Source: JADFNO01 sp965369945 (GTDB taxonomy: Bacteria > Planctomycetota > Phycisphaerae > Phycisphaerales > SM1A02). From it: a DNA stretch of 11,935 nucleotides. Both the position numbers and the translations under genes were made by a program. Below the pieces are notes generated by a model. It did no database searches. It saw only the letters and a program-made list of their open reading frames with translations, and was not told where the DNA came from. This document shows, piece after piece, positions 1 through 7,118 of the stretch. Positions within the stretch are counted from its first letter, which is position 1. Each line of letters starts with the position of its first letter. The stretch covers positions 1 through 11,935 of the forward strand of contig CBDUST010000121.1 in the NCBI GenBank assembly GCA_965369945.1. Direction: 5' to 3'.

Positions 1-1
1 C

Positions 2-307
2 TTCGGAACGTTGCCAAACGATTCTCCATCGACACTCGACGTGACGATCGAATCGACGGCGAACACCGTCGGTTTGGGACTCACAATCTCATTCTGGAAC
101 TACAACACGACTTCGTGGGATGTTGTTGGTACAGACGCGCAATCCCTCAACGCCGATACGGTCAGAACCTTTCCCGGCAATCCGGCGGATCATGTAGAGT
201 CGGGTACTGGTGCAGTGAGGACTCGATACGAAGTTCGTGTAGTAAGCCTTATATTCGTATTCCCATGGCTGGATTGCGTTGACCATGTCTTCTGGACGAC
301 CAGTTAA
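2..307 (+). CDS. C-terminal end of a secreted/surface protein (5' end outside window)
   Basis: The reading frame is open from the first full codon at the window edge to TAA at 305-307, giving about 101 residues; the true start lies to the left. The TTG at 11 is an internal Leu codon, because the frame continues upstream of it and no Shine-Dalgarno precedes it. The visible part is rich in Ser, Thr, Val and Asn and alternates hydrophobic and polar residues, as beta-sandwich tails do. It contains SFWNYNTTSWDVV, a PADHVESGTGAVRTR stretch and a near-terminal FPWLDCVDHVFW. I recall a similar tail (a 'W..V.T' strand, then '(F/V)(I/V)..GTG..R.R', then a final 'FPW....D...W') ending many large secreted planctomycete proteins, but I cannot confirm that here. 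The catalytic or binding part of the protein is outside the window, so no function is assigned. The next gene is 121 bases downstream on the same strand. Confidence 0.7.
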   Translation, partial: FGTLPNDSPSTLDVTIESTANTVGLGLTISFWNYNTTSWDVVGTDAQSLNADTVRTFPGNPADHVESGTGAVRTRYEVRVVSLIFVFPWLDCVDHVFWTTS

Positions 308-428
308 CTAGCGAATTAGGGGCCGGTTTGATGACTAGACAGCCAAGGGCAGCGACGGTATTCAAGCGGGCGACACCACGTCGCCACGCGGTTGCCGCCA
401 CACAACACCTACAACAGGAGGACCAGAG
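308..428 (+). other. Intergenic leader with a bulged hairpin at 366-389
   Basis: This 121-base gap separates the two secreted-protein genes. Bases 366-389 can fold into a hairpin: GGCGAC (369-374) pairs with GTCGCC (380-385) around a 5-base loop, and GCG/CGC extends it across a single bulged A at 386. No run of T follows, so it is not a classic intrinsic terminator. It lies about 40 bases before the next start codon and may be a leader structure. The Shine-Dalgarno AGGAGG of the next gene is at 416-421. I see no convincing promoter pair. Confidence 0.3.
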
Positions 429-2954
429 ATGAAGACACCGACGCTTGTATTGTGTATGACGGCAGCCTTGGTGCTGTGCGTTGGAACGGGCCGGGCGAAC
501 GATCATCCGCCAGCGGTTACACCATGGGGTGATGACCAAGCGCAGCTCGACAAGGACCTCGGAGCTCTGATCGATTGGATTTTTGATGGGGACAGAGAGC
601 TAATTCTCGGCGGGTCCGGCACGGGGATGCAAAGCGGCGCCGACCACATCGTCAACCAGCAGTGCTCCGACGGTGGCGCCAACGACGGCGGCTGGACTTG
701 GCCGCACGGCCTCAGCTGTACAACGGTATTCCACAACATCACTGCACCGATTGCGTTCGGTCCGCTCCATGCCTACACGTTCAGCGGCGATCCGGCCCAT
801 CTCGCCTCGGCTGTAGCCGGCGGCGACTTCGATCTGACCTCCGAGTACACCGGCGGCTGCGACCCGAACCAAGCTAGGTTCGGCACCTTTACGTCGTATT
901 TCCTTTGGAAGCTCAGCGCGGCGACAGGCGACAGTACGTATAGCGATTTCGCTGAGGTGGAGCTCTTCGACGCCCTCGATGCCGGCACCTATGGCTGCGA
1001 CAGCAATTGGAATACGGCTGACTGGATCGCTCTCGTTGTAGCTGCTCGCCAAGGCACGTGGATCAACCTACTTCCGTGGGAGTTCCACAATCTCATCCCG
1101 ACGGCTACGGCGATCGGCAACGCCGGACAGGACGACCTCTTCACCGATGCCCTCCTGGATGGCCTGAACACCCTGGACAACACCGACCCAGGCACTGTCT
1201 TTTCGGACCTGATCGGCTTGGCGGGCGGCGTGCGCGGGCTCGCGCTCGGCGGAACCATGTCGTTCACCGCTATCAACAGTCCGGACCACAGCGGCATTGA
1301 TGGTATCAGCACACTCTGCGCACTTGCTGCACAGTTGATCTCGTACCAGAATGGCGACGGCTCGTGGTACTGGCATTCGGACCTGACTTCGCCTGCAGAA
1401 GACGATAAGGACACGCAAACAACTGCCTACGCCGTTCTGGCGCTGATTGCTGCGCAAGACGCCGGCTGCGGGCCCTACGACACCGAGATTGCCTTGGGTC
1501 GCGCTTGGTTACGCACTATGCAAGAAAACGATGGTGGATTCCTAAGTTATCCTGGTGGCACAAGCAACACTGAGGTCGAAGGCGAGGCGCTGTCGGCGCT
1601 CACTCCTACCACCGGACTGACGCTCAACCCTAACCCGAGTTGTTATGAGTTGGGTGGATCGGTTCCGGTGCTCATCGACCTGACCGATGCCACGGACGTC
1701 ATCGTCGGCGGTCAGTTCTTCCTGAACTATGACAACACCGTGCTGGATTTCGTAAGCATCGAGCCCGGTGATGCGCCGTTTGTGCTGGAAGTCAGCGAGA
1801 CGGTGGACGAGACCGCCGGTACCATCGACTACGCGGTAGGCGTTGATTTTGGCGGTACGGGCACCATGTCCGACACCAACATGGCCGTGATCACCTTTAC
1901 GGCCATCGACGAGATTTGCGACACCGCGGGGCTCGTGTCGTTTCGCATGCATACCCCGCCCAGCCAGCTGACCGATGAGTTCGGTGCTGCGATTCTGGTT
2001 ACGCCGAGCGACTTAGAGGCAATCACCGTCGACAGCACCGCCCCGGTGATCACCTGCACCGGCGACATTTCGCTCAACGCCGATGCGGGCGGATGCGACG
2101 CCGCAGTCGACGTCGGCTCGGCCATTGCCACGGACACCTGCGATCCCGCTCCGGTGATCGTCGGCGAGCGTGACGACTTCTTGCCGCTCGGGGATCCATA
2201 CCCGTTTGGCACTACTACGATCACCTGGACTGCGACCGACGAGTGTGGCAACGAGAGCATGTGCGTGCAGATGGTCACGGTCAGCGACGTCAACGAACTG
2301 GTGCTGGCACTGGACCTCTCGCCGACCGTTGACACCTCGCTGACGCGGTGTATCACCTTCGAGTTGTGGAAGTGCCCGGACGTGGTGCCAACGGAAATCG
2401 TGACTATGGAGCTCGTGCTTACAGACGGGATGTTCACCGGCACCGTCGAGTTGCCCTGCGGCGACTATGACTGCATCACCGCGCGTGACACACTGCACAC
2501 CCTGCGGCGGACCGCGACCCTGTCGATCGCCGGGTCTGAGCCGGCACAGTATGTCGCTGACTTCACCAGCACGTCCGGCAATGATCTCGTCGGCGGCAAC
2601 CTCAACGATGACTTGTTTGTCGACATCCTGGACTTCGGCATCTTCGTCGGCCAGTTTGGCGTCGACTACGGCACCGGCAATACGAGCTGCGCCACACCGT
2701 CCCCACATGCCGACATCAGCGGCAATGGAACGGTGGGCGTGGAGGACTTCACGTTCATCGCAATTAACTTCCTCGATGCCTCCGACGACAACTGCTGTGG
2801 CGCACTGGGCGCTACGGGCGGACCGATCACGAGGATTTCTCGGAAGCGGCTCAGGCAGATGGGTTTGAGCCATCTGATGGTCGCAGATTTGAACGAAGAC
2901 GGTTGGCTGGATACCCAGGACATCGCGGAATTCATCAACGGTGGTCGACCGTAA
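429..2954 (+). CDS. Secreted mosaic protein: toroid, cohesin-like, HYR and dockerin-like modules
   Basis: The ATG at 429 follows AGGAGG (416-421) by 7 bases. Residues 1-23 form a signal peptide (Lys-2, hydrophobic core, cleavage probably after GRA at 21-23), so the protein is exported. Residues about 85-380 carry repeats of an alpha/alpha-toroid of the prenyltransferase/squalene-cyclase type: GGW near 87, QNGDGSW at 307, DTQTTAYAVLAL at 328-339 and QENDGGF at 365. Residues about 397-535 resemble a cohesin domain: VPVLIDL, then GGQFFLNYDNTVLDF at 427-441, a later MAVITFTA strand and LTDEFGA. Residues about 536-620 form an HYR (hyalin-repeat, immunoglobulin-like) domain with paired Cys and the pattern GTTTITWTATDECGN. 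A Cys-rich beta module (624-720, containing LHTLRRT) follows. Three dockerin-like EF loops end the protein: near 724-746, 762-787 and 820-838 (DLNEDGWLDTQDI). Domain identities are inferred from motifs. Enzymatic activity is doubtful because no DxDD acid motif is visible. A role in surface binding or assembly is the best guess. Confidence 0.85.
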   Translation: MKTPTLVLCMTAALVLCVGTGRANDHPPAVTPWGDDQAQLDKDLGALIDWIFDGDRELILGGSGTGMQSGADHIVNQQCSDGGANDGGWTWPHGLSCTTVFHNITAPIAFGPLHAYTFSGDPAHLASAVAGGDFDLTSEYTGGCDPNQARFGTFTSYFLWKLSAATGDSTYSDFAEVELFDALDAGTYGCDSNWNTADWIALVVAARQGTWINLLPWEFHNLIPTATAIGNAGQDDLFTDALLDGLNTLDNTDPGTVFSDLIGLAGGVRGLALGGTMSFTAINSPDHSGIDGISTLCALAAQLISYQNGDGSWYWHSDLTSPAEDDKDTQTTAYAVLALIAAQDAGCGPYDTEIALGRAWLRTMQENDGGFLSYPGGTSNTEVEGEALSALTPTTGLTLNPNPSCYELGGSVPVLIDLTDATDVIVGGQFFLNYDNTVLDFVSIEPGDAPFVLEVSETVDETAGTIDYAVGVDFGGTGTMSDTNMAVITFTAIDEICDTAGLVSFRMHTPPSQLTDEFGAAILVTPSDLEAITVDSTAPVITCTGDISLNADAGGCDAAVDVGSAIATDTCDPAPVIVGERDDFLPLGDPYPFGTTTITWTATDECGNESMCVQMVTVSDVNELVLALDLSPTVDTSLTRCITFELWKCPDVVPTEIVTMELVLTDGMFTGTVELPCGDYDCITARDTLHTLRRTATLSIAGSEPAQYVADFTSTSGNDLVGGNLNDDLFVDILDFGIFVGQFGVDYGTGNTSCATPSPHADISGNGTVGVEDFTFIAINFLDASDDNCCGALGATGGPITRISRKRLRQMGLSHLMVADLNEDGWLDTQDIAEFINGGRP

Positions 2955-2998
2955 GCGATACCGTCTGCTAAAGCAGGTTCTGATGTAACAAAACAGCT

Positions 2999-3026
2999 AC
3001 CCGCGGCCACTTCGGCCGCGGGTTTT
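2999..3026 (+). terminator. Rho-independent terminator after the mosaic-protein gene
   Basis: A perfect 10-bp stem, ACCCGCGGCC (2999-3008) with GGCCGCGGGT (3014-3023), encloses a 5-base loop ACTTC and is followed by TTT (3024-3026). It begins 45 bases after the stop codon at 2954. The stem is very GC-rich and the T tract is short, but position and geometry fit an intrinsic terminator that separates this gene from the peptidase gene downstream. Confidence 0.8.
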
Positions 3027-3395
3027 CGATTGGCAAGCCGTTGTCTCGGGAGGTCTCGGTGAGATGCTCGGGCGAGTTGGACTCAGAGCCAGCGGTTGCC
3101 GACCTCGTAGCCACTTGCTACGCCGATACGACGTCGCCGCACCGATATGTCGCCTCCGGGCGTGTTTCTGGATGACGCCTCTGTCGGGACGTTGGCGGTC
3201 ATAGTCAACATTGTAGTAATTGCCATGGCCCGCGCAAAATTTGCGTGCCCCTTGCTTCCAACGAGCATGTGGGCAGATGGACTGTGCGCCCATCTATGAC
3301 AAATGGCGTCCACAGATTCCTTCGGCAGTTACGTCCGGATTGACGAAACCGAACGTTGCGGTCGATCTTGCCGATAAGCACGCTGGAGTAAAACC
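3027..3395. other. Intergenic region without a convincing gene
   Basis: This stretch lies between the terminator and the S9 peptidase gene. Short open frames exist on the minus strand, but none has a good ribosome-binding site or a recognisable motif. A near-palindrome CGCAAA-A-TTTGCG occupies 3233-3245, extendable by one G-T and one C-G pair. It could be an operator but is unsupported otherwise. A TTGACG at 3340-3345 has no good -10 box at normal spacing. The peptidase promoter is presumably in this region. Confidence 0.4.
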
Positions 3396-5447
3396 ATGAG
3401 AACGACCACACTGCTCGCTATCACCGCCGTCATCGCCGGCCTTTGGGCTTCGCAATCCTCGGGTCAGTCCACCGCCCAGCTGATACCACGTGAAGTACTT
3501 TTCAAAGGCCCCGATAGGGCCAACCCCCTGATCAGCCCCGACGGCACGAAGATCAGCTATCTGGCGCCGGTGAACGGCATCATGAACGTCTGGGTGGGTC
3601 CGATTGACGACCCGGCTGCAGCGGTTCCCGTGACCCACGACACCCGGCGCGGCATTCGATCGCATTTCTGGGGCTACACCAACAAGCACCTTCTCTTCCT
3701 GCATGACCCCAGCGGATCCGAAAACTGGATCGTCTATGCCCTGAATCTGTCGACGGGCAAGACCAAGGCGCTGACGCCCGCTACTGCCACGCAACCGGGC
3801 GCAACCCGATCGCACAAGATCACCGCCCGGATCCAACAGGTCAGCCACAACTACCCGTATGAAATCCTGGTCGGCCTAAATGATCGCGATCCGGCGCGAC
3901 ACGATCTGTATCGCCTGAGTATCGCCACCGGCGAGCGAACACTCATTCAGGCCAACGATGGCTTCCTCGGTTTCCTTACCGACGATGAATATGAAGTGCG
4001 GCTCGCGGCGCGACTCACATCGGACGGTGGAAGTGAACTGCTCCTACCCACACCCGACGGGAGCTGGCACCAGTTCGCGAAAATCCCGATGCAGGACATG
4101 TTTACGACGAGCCCAATTGGCTTCGACGACTCCGGGACGGTTTTGTACATGGTCGATAGCCGCGGTCGAAATACGGCAGCCTTGACCAGCCTGAACCTGG
4201 AAACGGGTGAATCGAAGATGCTGGCCGAAGACTACCGCGCCGACATCGCCGACGATCTGCTCCTGCATCCAACCAAGAAGTACCCTCAGGCTGTCTCCTC
4301 AACCTTCACCCGTAAGAAGTGGCATTTCCTCGATCCGGTGTTCGAGGATGACTTCAACATGTTGCGCGAGGTCGCGGATGGCGAGCTAGCAGTCAATAGC
4401 CGCACACTCGATGACAGCGCATGGATCGTCTCGTTCGAGCTCGACAACGGACCGGTACGGTATTACCACTTCGATCGACGGCAGAAGAAGATCCGATTCC
4501 TCTTCACGAACCGCTCGGGTTTGGACGGTCTGCCGTTAGCGACGATGCATCCGGTCGTAATCAGGTCGCGCGACGGATTGAACCTCGTTTGCTACTACAC
4601 GCTGCCCGTCGGCAGCGACGCGAACTTCGACGGTCGCCCCGACCGACCGTTGCCGATGGTATTGAATGTACACGGCGGCCCGTGGTGGCGCGACAGTTGG
4701 GGGTACGACTCGTGGCATCAATGGTTAGCCAACCGGGGGTACGCAGTGCTGAGCGTGAACTATCGCGGCTCCACCGGGTTTGGGAAGAATTTCGTCAATG
4801 CTTCGAACCGTGAATGGGGCGGGCGGATGCACGACGATCTGATCGATGCGGTGCAATGGGCGATTGACGAAGGCATCGCCGATGTGGATCGCGTGGCCAT
4901 CATGGGCGGCAGCTACGGCGGATACGCGGCGCTGGTGGGGATGACTTTCACCCCGGACGTGTTTGCGTGCGGCACAGCGGTGGTGGGGCCGTCCGACCTC
5001 GTTTCGTTCCTTCAGACCATGCCATCGCATTGGGCGCCAAGCGAGGAAATGTGGGCCGCGCGCATCGGTGATCACCGCACCGCCGAAGGCCGATCGTTCT
5101 TGCACCAGCGCTCGCCGCTGAACTTTGTCGATCAGATCAAGAGCCCATTGATGATCGCTCACGGTGCACACGATCCACGCGTTCACGAGCGTGAGCCCAA
5201 CGAGATCGTCCGGGTGATGCGGCAGAACAATGTCCCGGTGACGTATCTGTACTATCCGGACGAAGGCCACGGATTAGCGAACCCAGCCAACCAACTCTCG
5301 TTCTTCGCGGTGGCAGAAGTGTTCCTCGCAGAGCATCTTGGTGGTCGCTACGAGCCGATTGGCGATGACCTTGATCACTCGACCATCCGGTTCCCCGCCG
5401 GCGTCGGCAACATTCCAGGTGTGCAGACCGCGATCGGAGGGGATTGA
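3396..5447 (+). CDS. Secreted S9 family (prolyl oligopeptidase-type) serine peptidase
   Basis: This 683-residue protein hydrolyses peptide bonds, probably of oligopeptides outside the cytoplasm, and resembles the dipeptidyl-aminopeptidase/acylaminoacyl-peptidase branch of family S9. The ATG at 3396 follows GGAG (3385-3388) by 7 bases. Residues 1 to about 23 form a signal peptide. Residues about 30-390 are the N-terminal beta-propeller, with repeated strands such as LISPDGTKISYLAPV. Residues about 420-655 are the alpha/beta-hydrolase domain: the oxyanion segment NVHGGPWWRDSWGYD, NYRGSTGFGK, the nucleophile elbow GGSYGGYAAL with Ser506, Asp593 in HGAHDPRV and His625 in DEGHGL. The triad and length are normal for the family. 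The gene is flanked by intrinsic terminators on both sides and is probably monocistronic. Specificity (prolyl, acylaminoacyl or other) cannot be read from the sequence. Confidence 0.95.
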   Translation: MRTTTLLAITAVIAGLWASQSSGQSTAQLIPREVLFKGPDRANPLISPDGTKISYLAPVNGIMNVWVGPIDDPAAAVPVTHDTRRGIRSHFWGYTNKHLLFLHDPSGSENWIVYALNLSTGKTKALTPATATQPGATRSHKITARIQQVSHNYPYEILVGLNDRDPARHDLYRLSIATGERTLIQANDGFLGFLTDDEYEVRLAARLTSDGGSELLLPTPDGSWHQFAKIPMQDMFTTSPIGFDDSGTVLYMVDSRGRNTAALTSLNLETGESKMLAEDYRADIADDLLLHPTKKYPQAVSSTFTRKKWHFLDPVFEDDFNMLREVADGELAVNSRTLDDSAWIVSFELDNGPVRYYHFDRRQKKIRFLFTNRSGLDGLPLATMHPVVIRSRDGLNLVCYYTLPVGSDANFDGRPDRPLPMVLNVHGGPWWRDSWGYDSWHQWLANRGYAVLSVNYRGSTGFGKNFVNASNREWGGRMHDDLIDAVQWAIDEGIADVDRVAIMGGSYGGYAALVGMTFTPDVFACGTAVVGPSDLVSFLQTMPSHWAPSEEMWAARIGDHRTAEGRSFLHQRSPLNFVDQIKSPLMIAHGAHDPRVHEREPNEIVRVMRQNNVPVTYLYYPDEGHGLANPANQLSFFAVAEVFLAEHLGGRYEPIGDDLDHSTIRFPAGVGNIPGVQTAIGGD

Positions 5448-5484
5448 CACGGACCGACTCTAAGACTCAAATCGACTGAACCCA

Positions 5485-5520
5485 AAAGGCCGACGGGGAA
5501 ACTCGTCGGCCTTTCGTTCT
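5485..5520. terminator. Bidirectional hairpin terminator between convergent genes
   Basis: A perfect 11-bp stem, AAAGGCCGACG (5485-5495) with CGTCGGCCTTT (5504-5514), has an 8-base loop. On the plus strand it is followed by a T-rich tail (TTTCGTTCT) and closes the peptidase gene. Read on the minus strand the stem ends in CCTTTT and sits beyond the stop of the pseudopilin gene at 5541, so one element probably terminates both transcripts. Confidence 0.85.
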
Positions 5521-5540
5521 GCATTAGGCAGCGTCTGTAG

Positions 5541-6311
5541 CTACGGTGGTGTTACGGGATAGGAGTACAGGTTGTCCTTTGTCTGTTCCAATTGAGGTGA
5601 GCCCTCGGAAGCGTTGAGCCTACCAAATTCGCCATCCGGTCCGGCGGATATGAAGCAGACCTGTCGGTTCCTCGCCACTCCGTAGAACCCTTCGTTATAG
5701 GTGCGAATGGTGCCGTCAGCATCCGGCAGGCCGTATGCAGGATCATTGAGGCCCCCGGGGTGGGTCGCATAGATCGGATGGCCCCACGCGTCGAGTGCAG
5801 CGATGTCACCAATGAAACGATTCGTTACGGCGGTCTGTTCGTTCCCCGATCGAATCCAAGTGGGGAATTCGCCTGATCGGTACGTGTAGATGAAATCCGC
5901 ATCAATCTGAGCAATGATTTCTTTGACGTGGCGTGGACGGATTACTGTTTCAAGCACTTCCGTGATCACAAGAATCTCCGGCGTGATCAGGCCCATGGGA
6001 CTGCCCTGCACATCGTAAATGGCGCCGGGAGGGTTGCCGTCCTCGCCCCATGACAGTTGGCGATCGGCGGATTGCTCCCACTCCTTCATCGCCGCATCAA
6101 GAAGGCGTAATGCGCTTTCGGTATCACGCACCTCAGCACTTCGGCGCACAGCCACCCCAACCGAGAGTGTAATCCCCACCAACAGCCAAATGATGCCAAT
6201 CACGACAACCAGCTCAACCAACGTGAAACCCGGTCGAGCGGCGCATCGCGGCGCTTGGCGGTCATCTATCTCGCGTGGGGTGTTTCGTCCATCAAAAAAT
6301 GTTTTCTTCAT
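5541..6311 (-). CDS. GspG-like type II secretion pseudopilin / prepilin
   Basis: This 256-residue protein starts at ATG 6309-6311 with AAGGAG (6320-6325) 8 bases upstream. A 28-residue leader precedes the class III signal RPGFTLVELVVVIGI. Cleavage by prepilin peptidase is expected between Gly28 and Phe29, and Glu33 is the conserved +5 acid. Residues 29 to about 52 are the hydrophobic N-terminal helix. The globular part has GspG-like features: DAWGHPIY at 174-181, SAGPDGEFG at 222-230 and DNLYSY at 246-251, the region that binds calcium in major pseudopilins. It would be an inner-membrane-inserted subunit that polymerises into a pseudopilus. It is the last gene of the sigma/anti-sigma operon, 30 bases after the anti-sigma stop. 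No gspD, gspE or gspF is in the window, so any machinery must be encoded elsewhere. It could instead belong to a type IV pilus-like system. Confidence 0.88.
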   Translation of the reverse strand: MKKTFFDGRNTPREIDDRQAPRCAARPGFTLVELVVVIGIIWLLVGITLSVGVAVRRSAEVRDTESALRLLDAAMKEWEQSADRQLSWGEDGNPPGAIYDVQGSPMGLITPEILVITEVLETVIRPRHVKEIIAQIDADFIYTYRSGEFPTWIRSGNEQTAVTNRFIGDIAALDAWGHPIYATHPGGLNDPAYGLPDADGTIRTYNEGFYGVARNRQVCFISAGPDGEFGRLNASEGSPQLEQTKDNLYSYPVTPP

Positions 6312-6341
6312 CGTCCCGGCTCCTTGGGGCGGATCGATCTG

Positions 6342-7118
6342 CTAACTCGAATCCGCATCGGGATCATAAAATAACTCCAACAAAGCTGGCTTCTCTAGCG
6401 GCGAGAGTTCGTAAAGCACAAGCCTTCCGATTCGCCGGCTGAAGAGGTTTAGTCCGCTCGATTCCTCAATCGTCTGACCAGAATCCGCTTCGACCCGATC
6501 AATGAAGACGATGACCGGTTCATCGTTCACTTCGGCCAGTAAGTAAACCGTTCGTCGTGAGATACTATTGCCGTACGCCAAGCCGAGCGCCGCCATGCCA
6601 TCGGGAAGCTCGAAGGGAATCACCGCCGCTTGACCGAAGTGGTCGCGAATACTGTCAGCGAACTCCGGTTCGGTGTCGCAGGTCCACTCCGGCTTCATGT
6701 CGTTGGCTACGGCGTCTGCGTATACCATCTCGATGCTGCGCCAAGGGCCGTAGGGATTGGAGACGCCCGCCGGCCTAAGTGCGTTCCATGTCAGCCAACC
6801 GCCGAAGATACCTGCGACAATCGCTGCGGCCACCGCCAAACGACGCGGGAGAGCGCCCCTGTCCCGCCTCGTCGTCGTCGGCAGTTTGTGTGCTTCGGAC
6901 TCGCGCAGATCAGTGATCTCGACCAATTCCCGTTTGGCCCAAGGCGGCTGGAACAAGCGTCCAAAGGCATGATCAATCTCTTTTTGGAGTTCGACCTGCG
7001 CTCGAAGGTCGTCATCCGACTCGATCTCGCGCTGAAATTCGGCGCACTCGTCTGGCGTCATCACGCTATCGAGGTAGGCGTCCAATCGCGTTGGGGAATC
7101 TCTGTGGCGTTCAGTCAT
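6342..7118 (-). CDS. Single-pass membrane anti-sigma factor (predicted)
   Basis: This 258-residue protein probably binds and restrains the ECF sigma factor encoded just upstream. Its ATG (7116-7118) overlaps the sigma stop codon as ATGA (7115-7118), and GAGG at 7126-7129 sits 7 bases upstream, so translation is likely coupled. Residues 1-60 form a cytoplasmic acidic helical region (RLDAYLDSVMTPDECAEF) like the N-terminal domain of planctomycete anti-sigma factors. Residues about 93-113 are the single membrane helix (LAVAAAIVAGIFGGWLTW) after a basic stretch. Residues about 114-258 would be outside the cytoplasm and include YGNSISRRTVYLLA and GLNLFSRRIGRLVLYEL. The zinc-binding HxxxCxxC motif of classical ZAS anti-sigma factors is absent; Cys24 stands alone. 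The role is inferred from gene order and topology more than from a diagnostic motif. Confidence 0.78.
   Translation of the reverse strand: MTERHRDSPTRLDAYLDSVMTPDECAEFQREIESDDDLRAQVELQKEIDHAFGRLFQPPWAKRELVEITDLRESEAHKLPTTTRRDRGALPRRLAVAAAIVAGIFGGWLTWNALRPAGVSNPYGPWRSIEMVYADAVANDMKPEWTCDTEPEFADSIRDHFGQAAVIPFELPDGMAALGLAYGNSISRRTVYLLAEVNDEPVIVFIDRVEADSGQTIEESSGLNLFSRRIGRLVLYELSPLEKPALLELFYDPDADSS

Noticed and set aside
2013..2873. A long open frame on the minus strand (286 codons) inside the mosaic-protein gene
   Set aside because: It is antisense to clearly recognisable domains. Its translation is Arg/Val/Asp-rich low-complexity without motifs, and long antisense frames are expected at this GC content.
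3275..3295. Inverted repeat AGATGG/CCATCT
   Set aside because: A 6-bp stem with a 9-base loop and no T tract is within chance expectation for this length of sequence.
2997..3313. Overlapping minus-strand open frames in the gap before the S9 peptidase
   Set aside because: Compositions are Arg-rich with no signal peptide, no family motif and no Shine-Dalgarno, and one runs into the terminator hairpin.
3340..3378. TTGACG with GATAAG as a promoter for the S9 peptidase gene
   Set aside because: The spacing between the two hexamers is 27 bases, far too long, and at 17 bases the -10 match is poor.
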